The notes under the pieces: generated by a model
Database searches by the model: none
What the model was told of the DNA's origin: nothing
Seen by the model: only the letters and a program-made list of their open reading frames with translations
In this document: piece by piece, positions 46,487 through 54,875 of the stretch
How the letters are laid out: the number at the start of each line of letters is the position of its first letter
How positions within the stretch are numbered: position 1 is the stretch's first letter
DNA from: Bradyrhizobium sp. CB2312
GTDB taxonomy: Bacteria; Pseudomonadota; Alphaproteobacteria; Rhizobiales; Xanthobacteraceae
Length of the DNA stretch: 64,000 bases
Assembly (NCBI RefSeq): GCF_029714425.1
Contig: NZ_CP121668.1
Coordinates: 1,323,501-1,387,500, forward strand
Direction: 5' to 3'
Translations under genes and position numbers: made by a program

Positions 46487-46784
46487 GTTGAAAACTCAAG
46501 AGCAAGGGGCGGCATTCAGAATGATCAATTAAGAGTTGTAGCTCGGTGATCCGGCAGAACCAAGCCGGTATGCCCCTTTGCGTCACGGCGCAGGGCCACA
46601 TGCGACGAGCCCAAACCGTGCTTGGACTGAGTCGGCTATAGGGCTCGAAAGGAGGTCTTTGTGCCCGGGCCGACGCCTGCACTGCGCGTCCTGGAATGAC
46701 GGGAAGGTTGTGGTACCCCCCTTGAGCCCCACCCCGATTCGTGCGACCTCCGCCCCCAGCAAAACCCCTCATTTCGAGCCCTCG
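46487..46784. other. Intergenic region upstream of purD
   Basis: No gene is seen. The left part is AT-rich like the accessory block. From about 46640 it returns to typical high GC and contains a degenerate piece resembling a dispersed repeat (GTGCCCGGGC near 46660, GGAATGACGGG near 46693). The purD promoter must lie here. Confidence 0.45.
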
Positions 46785-48068
46785 ATGCACATTCTCCTGC
46801 TTGGTTCCGGCGGCCGCGAACATGCCCTGGCGTGGAAGATCGCAGCCTCTCCCCTCGTGACCAAATTCTGGTGCGCGCCCGGCAATGCCGGCATGGCGCG
46901 CGAGGCGGAGTGCGTGGCGCTCGATATCGCCGACCATGCCGCGGTGATCGAGTTCTGCAAGAAGAATGCGGTCGAGCTCGTGGTGGTCGGCCCGGAGACG
47001 CCGCTCGCTGCCGGCATCGTCGATGATCTCTCGGCCGCCGGCATCAAGGCATTCGGGCCGAGCGGCGCGGCCGCGCAGCTTGAAAGCTCCAAGGGGTTCA
47101 CCAAGGCGCTCTGCACCGAATTCGGCATTCCGACCGGCGCCTACAAGCGCTTCACCAAGCCTGAGGATGCGCGCGACTACGTCAACAGCCAGGGTGCGCC
47201 GATCGTCGTCAAGGCCGACGGCCTTGCCGCCGGCAAGGGCGTCGTCGTCGCCAAGACCGTGCGCGAGGCCGAGGACGCCATCGCCATGATGTTCGAGGGC
47301 GCCTTTGGCGAGGCGGGGGCCGAGGTCGTGATCGAGGAATTCCTGCCCGGCCGCGAGATCAGCTTCTTCGCGCTCTGCGACGGCGAGACCGCCATCCCGC
47401 TCGCCTCGGCGCAGGACCACAAGCGCGTGTTCGACCATGATGTCGGCCCGAACACCGGCGGCATGGGTGCCTATTCGCCGACGCCGCTGGTGACGCCCGC
47501 GATCCACGATGCGATCATGGCGAAGATCATCCTGCCGACGGTCGCTGGCATGAAGCAGCGCGGCACGCCGTTCCGCGGCATTCTCTACGCCGGCATCATG
47601 CTGACGACGCAGGGGCCAAAGCTGTTCGAGTTCAACGTCCGCTTCGGCGATCCCGAGTGCCAGGTGCTGATGCTGCGCATGATGTCGGACATCGTGCCGG
47701 CGTTCCTCGCCGCCTGCGACGGGGAGCTCAAGCATTTCGACCTGCGCTGGCATCCGGAATCCGCGCTGACCGTGGTGATGGCGGCGAAGGGCTATCCCGG
47801 CGATTACCAGAAGGGCACGCGCATCGAGGGGCTCGATGACGCCGCCAAGGTCGATACCGTCGAGATCTTCCACGCCGGCACGGTCGAGAAGGACGGTGCG
47901 ATCCTCGCCAATGGCGGCCGCGTGCTCAATGTCTGCGCGCTCGGCAAGACCGTGACGGAGGCGCAGAGCCGCGCCTATCAGGCTGTCGACCGGATCAACT
48001 GGCCGGACGGCTTCTGCCGCCGCGACATCGGCTGGCAGGCGGTGGAAGCGGAGAAGGCCAAGGGCTGA
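46785..48068 (+). CDS. purD: Phosphoribosylamine-glycine ligase PurD
   Basis: This 427-residue cytoplasmic enzyme performs the second step of purine synthesis, joining glycine to phosphoribosylamine with ATP. It begins [19 protein letters not shown], the usual PurD start. ATP-grasp blocks are [20 protein letters not shown] (about residues 141-160), [24 protein letters not shown] and [13 protein letters not shown]. Length is standard. The open frame begins upstream at 46578, but the ATG at 46785 is the conserved start. Confidence 0.97.
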   Translation: MHILLLGSGGREHALAWKIAASPLVTKFWCAPGNAGMAREAECVALDIADHAAVIEFCKKNAVELVVVGPETPLAAGIVDDLSAAGIKAFGPSGAAAQLESSKGFTKALCTEFGIPTGAYKRFTKPEDARDYVNSQGAPIVVKADGLAAGKGVVVAKTVREAEDAIAMMFEGAFGEAGAEVVIEEFLPGREISFFALCDGETAIPLASAQDHKRVFDHDVGPNTGGMGAYSPTPLVTPAIHDAIMAKIILPTVAGMKQRGTPFRGILYAGIMLTTQGPKLFEFNVRFGDPECQVLMLRMMSDIVPAFLAACDGELKHFDLRWHPESALTVVMAAKGYPGDYQKGTRIEGLDDAAKVDTVEIFHAGTVEKDGAILANGGRVLNVCALGKTVTEAQSRAYQAVDRINWPDGFCRRDIGWQAVEAEKAKG

Positions 48069-48223
48069 CAGGCTTTTTGCCGGCCGGCGCGCGATTCCTG
48101 CGCGCGCCCGTCGGCACTCCAAGAATGCACAGGCAGGCCTTGAACTTAGCTACTGTGCATGGGGTTGTTTTCGACTTTCATGTCGAGGCGCCCCCGCGAC
48201 TGACCAGACAAGGATGCAGAAAG

Positions 48224-49129
48224 ATGTCCGATCTCGCCGACCTCTATCCCGGCTTCGCCTCGGAATGGATCAACACTTCCTTCGGCCGCATCTTCGCCCG
48301 CGTCGGCGGCAGCGGCCCGCCGCTGTTGCTGCTGCACGGCTTCTCCGAGACGCATGTGATGTGGCACCGCGTGGCGCCCGAGCTTGCCGACAGGTTCACG
48401 CTGATCATCGCCGACCTGCCCGGCTATGGCTGGTCCGACATGCCCGAGAGCGATGCGCTGCACATCCCCTACAGCAAGCGCGCGATGGCGAAAGCCATGG
48501 TCGAGGCGATGGAGCGGCTCGGCCACGTCCACTTCGCGCTCGCCGGCCACGACCGCGGCGGCCGCGTCTCGTATCGTCTGGCGCTCGATCATCCCGGCCG
48601 GCTGTCGAAGCTCGCCGTGCTCGATATCCTGCCGACCTATAATTACTGGGAGCGGATGAACCGCGCCTACGCGCTGAAGATCTATCACTGGACCTTCCTC
48701 GCCCAGCCCGCGCCGCTGCCTGAGACGCTGATATCTGGCAATGGCGAGTTCTTCCTGCGCTTCAAGATGGCGAGCCAGACCAAGTCGAAGACGCTGGATG
48801 CGATCGACAAGCGCGCGCTCGAGCACTACCTCGCCCCCTTCCGCGACCCCGCTCGCGTGCACGCGATGTGTGAGGACTACCGTGCCGGCGCCTATTTCGA
48901 CTACGACCTCGACAAGGCCGATTTCGAGGCCGGCAAGAAGATCACGGTGCCGATGCTCGCCTTGTGGGGCAATGCCGGCATAGCGCAGGCCGCCGCGACG
49001 CCGCTCGACACCTGGAAGCAATGGGCGACCAACGTGGACGGCATGCCGGTGGATTCGGGGCACTTCCTCACCGAGGAGAACCCTGATGTGACCGCGAAGG
49101 CGCTGCGCGAGTTCTTCCTCGCGCCTTAG
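48224..49129 (+). CDS. Fluoroacetate/haloacetate dehalogenase-like hydrolase
   Basis: This 301-residue alpha/beta hydrolase closely resembles, as I recall it, the Rhodopseudomonas palustris fluoroacetate dehalogenase. The nucleophile elbow is [11 protein letters not shown], with Asp as nucleophile and the two Arg that bind the carboxylate. [20 protein letters not shown] and [14 protein letters not shown] supply the His-Trp halide pocket, and the catalytic His is in DSGHFL. It would displace halide from haloacetates to give glycolate, which connects to the glc genes in the same window. The ATG at 48224 follows AAGGATGC. Its end overlaps the convergent tadA by four bases. Confidence 0.87.
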   Translation: MSDLADLYPGFASEWINTSFGRIFARVGGSGPPLLLLHGFSETHVMWHRVAPELADRFTLIIADLPGYGWSDMPESDALHIPYSKRAMAKAMVEAMERLGHVHFALAGHDRGGRVSYRLALDHPGRLSKLAVLDILPTYNYWERMNRAYALKIYHWTFLAQPAPLPETLISGNGEFFLRFKMASQTKSKTLDAIDKRALEHYLAPFRDPARVHAMCEDYRAGAYFDYDLDKADFEAGKKITVPMLALWGNAGIAQAAATPLDTWKQWATNVDGMPVDSGHFLTEENPDVTAKALREFFLAP

Positions 49130-49584
49130 CGGCGCTCCCGAAAAAACTCCTTGAGCAGCCGCGCCGCCTCGCTCTCACCGACGCCGGAATAGACATCCGG
49201 CGCGTGGTGGCAGGTCGGCGAGGCAAAGAACCGCACGCCAGACTCGACCGCGCCGCCCTTGGGGTCGGCCGCGCCGTAATAGAGCCGGCGGACCCTTGCA
49301 AAGGAGATCGCGCCCGCACACATGGTGCAGGGCTCCAGCGTCACGTAGAGGTCGCAGTCGACGAGGCGCTCGCTGCCGATCTTCCTGGCCGCCTCGCGCA
49401 GCGCGATGATCTCGGCATGGCCGGTGGGGTCATGGTCGGTCAGCGTCCGGTTGGCGGCGGTGGCGATGACCTCGTAATTGCGGACCACCACGCATCCGAT
49501 CGGAACCTCGCCCGATTTTCCGGCGTTTTCGGCCGTCCTGAGCGCCAAATCCATGAAAGAAGGGGCTTTCATGCCTCGTATCAT
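49126..49584 (-). CDS. tadA: tRNA adenosine deaminase TadA
   Basis: This 152-residue zinc enzyme converts A34 to inosine in tRNA-Arg(ACG). The zinc/catalytic motif is [12 protein letters not shown] (His and Glu), and the second motif is [10 protein letters not shown] (two Cys). Both match TadA. A second possible start at 49572 ([11 protein letters not shown]) would shorten it by four residues. It is divergent from the pseudouridine synthase gene at 49705. Confidence 0.94.
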   Translation of the reverse strand: MIRGMKAPSFMDLALRTAENAGKSGEVPIGCVVVRNYEVIATAANRTLTDHDPTGHAEIIALREAARKIGSERLVDCDLYVTLEPCTMCAGAISFARVRRLYYGAADPKGGAVESGVRFFASPTCHHAPDVYSGVGESEAARLLKEFFRERR

Positions 49585-49704
49585 CGCCAGAAACCTGCTA
49601 GTAGCTCCGCCTTCAGCAAGAGTGAATACCGGTTTTGCCTGAGCATGCGGCTCGGAACGAGCGCGCGCACTGCTCCCGCGCCGCCCCCTTAAGTGAGATT
49701 ATTC

Positions 49705-51699
49705 ATGCCTCGCGACAGCGACAAAGACAACGATTCCCGCGGCCGGCGAGGCCCGGCCAAAGGCGGCCGCAGCGGCAAGCCGCGCGGTCCCGAGAAGAAG
49801 TTCGCCAAGCGCGGCTTTGAGGGCAAAAGCGAGCGTAGGGACGACCGCGACAGCCGTCCGCCCCGCGGCGACCGCGACAGCCGCCCGTACCGCCGCCGCG
49901 AGGAGGGCGATGCCCCGCGCCGCGATTTCTCCGACCGCCCGCGCTTCAAACGCGACGACCGCGGCGGCGAGGGCCGCGGCGAGCGCAGCTTCAAGCCGCG
50001 GGGGGACCGTCCCTTTTCTGATCGCGGAGCGCGCGATGGCGAGAAGCGCTCCTTCAAGCCGCGCGGTGATCGCCCCTCCCATGGCCGCGACGACCGTCCG
50101 CAGCGCAGCCGGGATCGCGATGATGCGCGTCCAGCCGGTCGCTTCGGCGACAAGAAGTTCGGCGACAAGCGGCCGTATGCGCCGCGCGGCGAGCGTCCGG
50201 AGCGCAAGTTCGACGGCGAGCGAAAGTTCTCGCGCGATCGTGGCGAGCGGAGCGATTCAAAGCCGTGGCAGAAGCGCGAGGATCGTCCGCGCAGCGATCG
50301 CCCCCGCAAGAGCTTCGACAAGGATTTCGGCGGCCGCGATCGCGGCGAGGAAAAGCCCTGGCGTCAGCGCGATGATCGCCGCGAGGGCGGCCGTGGCGGC
50401 GAGGACCGTCCGCGCTTCTCGCGCTCGCGCGATGATCGGGCGTCAGGTGATCGTCCGTTCCGCGATCGGCCGAAATTCGATCGGCCGCGTGACCGCGACA
50501 GCGAACGTGGTGACCGCCCGAAATTCGATCGCCCGCGCCAGCGGCCTGAAGGCCGGATGGACTGGCAGGAGCATCCGCGCAGCGAGGGCCGCTTCCGTGA
50601 TCGCCCGCGCCGCGACAACGAGGACGACAGCAGGATCTTCGAGAAGCGTCCGGCCTTCGGCGGGCGCGGCGCCTATCGCGAGCGCGACCGCGATTTCGAA
50701 GGGCGGCCGCGCCGCGACGAGGCGCCGAAGCCGAAGAAGACCGGTGAGCGCATCGCCAAGGCGCTGGCCCGTGCGGGCCTCGCCTCGCGCCGCGATGCCG
50801 AGGAAATGGTCACGCAGGGTCGCGTCACCGTCAACGGCCGTGTCATCAACTCGCCGGCGCTCGACATCACGCAGAACGACGTCGTCCTGGTCGACGGCAA
50901 GCCGTTGCCGCCGCGCGAGCGCACCCGACTGTTTCTCTATCACAAGCCGCGCGGGCTGATGACGACACATGACGATCCCGAGGGGCGTCCGACCGTGTTC
51001 GACAATCTGCCCGAAGGCCTGCCGCGGCTGATCAGCGTCGGCCGGCTCGACTTCAACACCGAAGGCCTGTTGCTGCTCACCAATGACGGCGGGCTCGCGC
51101 GCACGCTCGAGCTGCCGGACACCGGCTGGCTGCGCCGCTACCGCGTTCGCGCCCATGGCGACGTGACGCAGGCGCAGCTCGATCAGCTCAAGAGCGGCAT
51201 CGAGGTCGAGGGCGTCAAATACGGTCCGATCGAGGCGACGCTGGAGCGCGACCAGGGCGCCAATGTCTGGCTGGTGTTCGCGATCCGCGAAGGCAAGAAC
51301 CGCGAGGTGCGCAACGTCTGCGCCCATCTCGGGCTCGAGGTGAACCGGCTGATCCGGGTGTCCTACGGCCCTTTCCAGCTCGGCGAGATTCCCGAAGGCC
51401 AGGTCGACGAGATCAAGTCGCGCGTGCTGCGCGAGCAGCTCGGCGACAAGGTGATCGAGAAGTCGGGCGCCGAGTTCGACGTGCCCGCGAAATCCGCCGG
51501 TCGCGGTGACGAAGCGCCGAAGAAGCCGATGAAGCGCGCCGTGATCGCCGACCGCAAGGGCCGCCGCGTGCTGGTGCAGCGCACCGGCAGCGAGGAGGCG
51601 CGCGAGCGCAACGAGATGGAGGCGAACGGCTACGGCCCGCCGCGCCGTCCCAAGCGCGGCTATCACGGCAAGCGCGACCTGACGCCGCGGGAGGACTAG
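49705..51699 (+). CDS. RluB-family 23S rRNA pseudouridine synthase with long Arg/Asp-rich N-terminus
   Basis: This 664-residue protein is about twice the usual length of the RluB/RsuA family. Residues 1 to about 345 are low complexity: dense Arg, Asp, Gly and Lys with repeated RGDR, DRPR, FDRPR and FKPRGDR units, surely disordered and probably RNA-binding. The enzyme follows: S4 domain RIAKALARAGLASRRDAEEM (from about 348), then PRGLMTTHDDPEGRPTVFDN and the catalytic SVGRLDFNTEGLLLLTNDG with its Asp. A basic tail ends HGKRDLTPRED. The ATG at 49705 was chosen. rsmD starts one base after the stop, so two rRNA-modifying enzymes are made together. Confidence 0.93.
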   Translation: MPRDSDKDNDSRGRRGPAKGGRSGKPRGPEKKFAKRGFEGKSERRDDRDSRPPRGDRDSRPYRRREEGDAPRRDFSDRPRFKRDDRGGEGRGERSFKPRGDRPFSDRGARDGEKRSFKPRGDRPSHGRDDRPQRSRDRDDARPAGRFGDKKFGDKRPYAPRGERPERKFDGERKFSRDRGERSDSKPWQKREDRPRSDRPRKSFDKDFGGRDRGEEKPWRQRDDRREGGRGGEDRPRFSRSRDDRASGDRPFRDRPKFDRPRDRDSERGDRPKFDRPRQRPEGRMDWQEHPRSEGRFRDRPRRDNEDDSRIFEKRPAFGGRGAYRERDRDFEGRPRRDEAPKPKKTGERIAKALARAGLASRRDAEEMVTQGRVTVNGRVINSPALDITQNDVVLVDGKPLPPRERTRLFLYHKPRGLMTTHDDPEGRPTVFDNLPEGLPRLISVGRLDFNTEGLLLLTNDGGLARTLELPDTGWLRRYRVRAHGDVTQAQLDQLKSGIEVEGVKYGPIEATLERDQGANVWLVFAIREGKNREVRNVCAHLGLEVNRLIRVSYGPFQLGEIPEGQVDEIKSRVLREQLGDKVIEKSGAEFDVPAKSAGRGDEAPKKPMKRAVIADRKGRRVLVQRTGSEEARERNEMEANGYGPPRRPKRGYHGKRDLTPRED

Positions 51700-51700
51700 C

Positions 51701-52255
51701 TTGCGCGTCGTCGGCGGAAGGTTGAAGGGGCGCAATCTCGCCTCACCGTCCTCGCGCGACATCCGCCCGACCGCGGATCGCTTGCGCGAGTCCGTGTTCA
51801 ACATCCTCGTGCACGCTTATGACGATCCGATCGAGGATGCGCGCGTGCTCGATCTCTTCGCCGGCACCGGCGCGCTCGGCATCGAGGCGTCGTCACGCGG
51901 CGCGAAGTTCACGCTGTTCGTCGACAACGGCGCGGAGGCGCGGGCGCTGCTGCGCAACAATGTGGAATCGCTGGGCCTCGGCGGCGTGACAAAAGTCTAT
52001 CGCCGCGATGCCACCGATCTCGGCCCCGCCCATCCCGTCGAGCCGTTCTCGCTGGTGTTCCTCGATCCGCCCTATGGCAAGGGCTTTGCGGAGAAGGCGC
52101 TTGTGTCCCTGCGCGATGGCGGCTGGCTGACGCCGGGCGCGCTGCTGGTGGTGGAAGAGGCCAAGGCCGCGCAGTTCGTGACGCCGGAAGGGTATGAGGA
52201 ATTGGAGCGCCGGGCGTACGACGACACGGAGTTTGTGTTTTTGAAGAAGCCGTAG
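51701..52255 (+). CDS. rsmD: RsmD, 16S rRNA m2G966 methyltransferase
   Basis: This 184-residue SAM-dependent enzyme methylates G966 of 16S rRNA. It begins MRVVGGRLKGRNLASP, the family start, encoded from a TTG (51701) with GGGAGGAC at good spacing. The SAM motif is LDLFAGTGALGIEASSRGA and the catalytic motif FLDPPYGKGF. It follows the pseudouridine synthase gene by one base. Confidence 0.94.
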   Translation: MRVVGGRLKGRNLASPSSRDIRPTADRLRESVFNILVHAYDDPIEDARVLDLFAGTGALGIEASSRGAKFTLFVDNGAEARALLRNNVESLGLGGVTKVYRRDATDLGPAHPVEPFSLVFLDPPYGKGFAEKALVSLRDGGWLTPGALLVVEEAKAAQFVTPEGYEELERRAYDDTEFVFLKKP

Positions 52256-52260
52256 CGCCG

Positions 52261-52359
52261 CTGCCGTAGGGTGGGCAGAGCGAAGCGTGCCCACCACCTG
52301 TCTCGATCATGCAGAGGTCGTGGGCACGGCGCTCTGCGCCTTTGCCCACCCTACGGCAG
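52261..52359. repeat. Dispersed palindromic repeat, TAGGGTGGGCAAAG family
   Basis: CTGCCGTAGGGTGGGCA at the left end is complemented by TGCCCACCCTACGGCAG at the right end, the most perfect copy of the family here. Inner CGTGCCCAC and GTGGGCACG also pair. Confidence 0.9.
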
Positions 52360-52375
52360 CGCGATTACGGCACCG

Positions 52376-54190
52376 TCACCTTCTCCCGAACAGCTTCTCG
52401 ACATCAGCGAGCTTCAACTCGACATAGGTCGGCCGGCCGTGATTGCACTGGCCGGAGTTCGGCGTCTCCTCCATCTCGCGGAGCAGGGCGTTCATCTCCT
52501 CGGGCCGCAGCCTACGGCCGGCGCGGACCGAACCGTGGCAGGCCATGGTGGCAGCGACGTGCATCAGGCGGCGTTCGAGAGGAAGCGCCTCGTCCCATTC
52601 GGCCATGTGCTCGGAGAGATCGCGCAGCAGCCCGCCGGCATTGGTCTTGCCCAGCAGTGACGGCGTCTCGCGGACCGCGACCGCGCCCGGGCCGAAGGAT
52701 TCGATCGCGAGGCCAAACGAGGCCAGCTCCTCGCTGCGCTCCAGCAGGCGCTCCACCGTGGCCTCGTCCATCTCGACGATCTCGGGGATCAGGAGGATCT
52801 GCCGCTGCACGCCGTTCGCGGCCAGCGAGGCCTTGAGCCGCTCATAGACGATGCGCTCATGCGCGGCGTGCTGGTCGACGATGATGAGGCCGTCCCGGGT
52901 CTGCGAGACGATATAGGTCTCGTGGATCTGCGTGCGCGCCGCGCCGAGCGGGCGATCGACGAGGTCCGCTACCGGCTGTGTTTCGATCCTGATGTCAGCG
53001 CTCGGGGCGCCGACATCGAACGTAGCCTGTGCGCGCTCCGCGAAGACGGGCGCGGCGGAGCCTTCGAATGACGGCATCGGCGCGACCGGAGCGGATGGCG
53101 AGGCGCGCCAGTCCCAGCCTGCCGGGCGCTGCGGCGCGAAGGCGGGCCGGAACGAGGCCAAGGCGCTCTCGCCGCTGTTGGCGGCGGTGCGGCGGCCCTC
53201 GCGCGCGAGCCCTTCCTTCAGTCCGTGCACGATCAGCGCGCGGACGAGGCCGGCATTGCGGAAGCGCACCTCGGTCTTGGCCGGATGCACGTTGGCATCG
53301 ACCTCGCGCGGATCGAGCGTGACGAACAGCGCCAGCACCGGATGCCGGTCGCGCGGCAGGTAGTCGGCATAGGCCCCGCGCACCGCCCCGAGGATCAGCT
53401 TGTCGCGGACCGGGCGGCCATTGACGAAGAGATATTGCCCGAGCGCGTTGGCCTTGGTCAGCGCGGGCGCCGCTGCATAGCCGGCAACGACGACGCCCTC
53501 GCGCTCGGCGTGGACCTCGAAGGCATGGCTGCGGAACTCCGCGCCCAGGATGTCGCCGAGCCGCGTCAGGCGGCCGGCTGCGCCCGGCAACGCTGCGGCC
53601 CAGGTCACCGGCGCGCGCTCTTCGCCCGCCAGTGTGAAGGCGACGTCGGGCCGTGCCATCGCAAGTCGCCGCACCACCTCGCGGATCGCTTCCGCCTCGG
53701 TGCGGTCGGTCTTCAAGAACTTCAGCCGCGCCGGCGTCGCATAGAAGAGATCGTTGACCTCGACGCGGGTGCCGTGGGCCAGTGCCGCCGGCATGATCTC
53801 GGACTTCTCGCCGCCCTCGACCGTCAGCGCCCAGGCGTGCGGCTCGCTGGCATGCCGCGTGGTGATGGACAGCCGCGCCACCGAACCGATCGAGGGCAAC
53901 GCTTCGCCGCGGAACCCGAGCGTGCGGATCTGGAGCAGATCCTCGTCGTCGAGTTTTGACGTGGCATGGCGCTCGACCGCGAGCGCGAGGTCTTTTGCGG
54001 TCATGCCGCTGCCGTCGTCGGTGATGCCGATTCGCCGGCGGCCGCCGCCATCGGTGAAGACGTCGATCCGGCTCGCGCCGGCGTCGATGGCGTTCTCGAC
54101 CAGTTCCTTGACCACGCTCGCCGGACGCTCGACCACCTCGCCGGCGGCGATGCGGTTGACGACCTGTTCTGGCAATTGGCGGACGGGCAT
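52376..54190 (-). CDS. mutL: DNA mismatch repair protein MutL
   Basis: This 604-residue GHKL ATPase couples mismatch recognition to strand incision. ATP-site motifs are ELVENAIDAGA (about residue 30), ITDDGSGM and TLGFRGEALPSIGSV. The C-terminal dimerisation region carries DQHAAHERIVYE, the DQHA(X)2E(X)4E metal site of MutL proteins with intrinsic endonuclease activity, so it should nick DNA itself without MutH. A conserved CNHGRP near the end and CHGSVRAG complete the site. A ~120-residue Ala/Pro-rich linker joins the halves. Confidence 0.96.
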   Translation of the reverse strand: MPVRQLPEQVVNRIAAGEVVERPASVVKELVENAIDAGASRIDVFTDGGGRRRIGITDDGSGMTAKDLALAVERHATSKLDDEDLLQIRTLGFRGEALPSIGSVARLSITTRHASEPHAWALTVEGGEKSEIMPAALAHGTRVEVNDLFYATPARLKFLKTDRTEAEAIREVVRRLAMARPDVAFTLAGEERAPVTWAAALPGAAGRLTRLGDILGAEFRSHAFEVHAEREGVVVAGYAAAPALTKANALGQYLFVNGRPVRDKLILGAVRGAYADYLPRDRHPVLALFVTLDPREVDANVHPAKTEVRFRNAGLVRALIVHGLKEGLAREGRRTAANSGESALASFRPAFAPQRPAGWDWRASPSAPVAPMPSFEGSAAPVFAERAQATFDVGAPSADIRIETQPVADLVDRPLGAARTQIHETYIVSQTRDGLIIVDQHAAHERIVYERLKASLAANGVQRQILLIPEIVEMDEATVERLLERSEELASFGLAIESFGPGAVAVRETPSLLGKTNAGGLLRDLSEHMAEWDEALPLERRLMHVAATMACHGSVRAGRRLRPEEMNALLREMEETPNSGQCNHGRPTYVELKLADVEKLFGRR

Positions 54191-54442
54191 GGGCTCTGGG
54201 CTTAGGCTTGCGATCTGGATTCGCTGACGGCGCTATCTTAAGCCGTGTTGCGTCAAAAGCATGTGTTGGGCAACAGCCGTGTGGCGGGCTGGGGAAGAGG
54301 GCTGCCTATCACATTGAAGACATTGGGCGTTCGAGAAAATCGCGCAAGCCGGATCAAGCGACGTCCAGCGACCGTCCTGATTGTGGGGGGCCGGGCCGCG
54401 GTGTAGCATCGTGAAAAAATGGCAACAGGACGGGAGGACGCC

Positions 54443-54760
54443 ATGTGCCATCTCTTCGCGCACCAGCCCCAACGCGACTACGAATCCCAGACCCGCTCTT
54501 TAAGGATCGGCGGGCACTGCACCTCGATCCGGCTCGAGATGGCATTCTGGGACACGCTGGAGGAGATCGCGGCCAAGGAGAGCATGAGCCTCGGCAAGTT
54601 CCTGACCACGCTCTACAACGAGGTTCTCGACCACCACGGCGAGGTCAACAATTTCGCCTCGCTGCTGCGGTGCTCGTGTTTGATCTACCGCTCGAAGACG
54701 ATGGCGCCGGTGCAGGCGTTCAAGCCCACGGTGGCGCAAATCCTAGACGCGGCAGAGTAG
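54443..54760 (+). CDS. Ribbon-helix-helix domain protein
   Basis: This 105-residue protein has a C-terminal part typical of the RHH_4 family: RSLRIGGHCTSIRLEMAFWD, then LEEIAAKESMSLGKFLTTLY and FASLLRCSCLIYR. These form a beta strand plus two helices for dimeric DNA binding. The ATG at 54443 follows CGGGAGGACGCC and gives MCHLFAHQPQ, a known family opening; an earlier ATG at 54419 lacks such a site. It is probably a stand-alone regulator; its target is unknown. Confidence 0.87.
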   Translation: MCHLFAHQPQRDYESQTRSLRIGGHCTSIRLEMAFWDTLEEIAAKESMSLGKFLTTLYNEVLDHHGEVNNFASLLRCSCLIYRSKTMAPVQAFKPTVAQILDAAE

Positions 54761-54766
54761 TTCCAC

Positions 54767-54856
54767 CGTCATTGCGAGCAAAGCGAAGCAATCCAGAGCC
54801 TTTCCGTTGAGGCAGTCTGGATTGCTTCGTCGCAAGTGCTCCTCGCAACGACGGGG
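54767..54856. repeat. Dispersed palindromic repeat, GTCATTGCGAGC family
   Basis: It opens CGTCATTGCGAGCAAAGCGA and closes CTCCTCGCAACGACGG. Inner AGCAATCCAGA and TCTGGATTGCT are complementary. It is a close relative of the unit at 39147 and lies between convergent genes. Confidence 0.88.
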
Positions 54857-54875
54857 AGAGAGCGGTGTGCCGGCC

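Noticed and set aside
46520..46580. tRNA-like stretch (GTAGCTCGGT near 46540)
   Set aside because: The arms do not pair into a cloverleaf and no T-loop GGTTCGA is present.
46431..48122. 563-codon open frame antisense to purD
   Set aside because: Shadow of a confirmed ATP-grasp enzyme.
50443..51804. Open frame antisense to the pseudouridine synthase gene
   Set aside because: Composition mirrors the sense strand; no motif.
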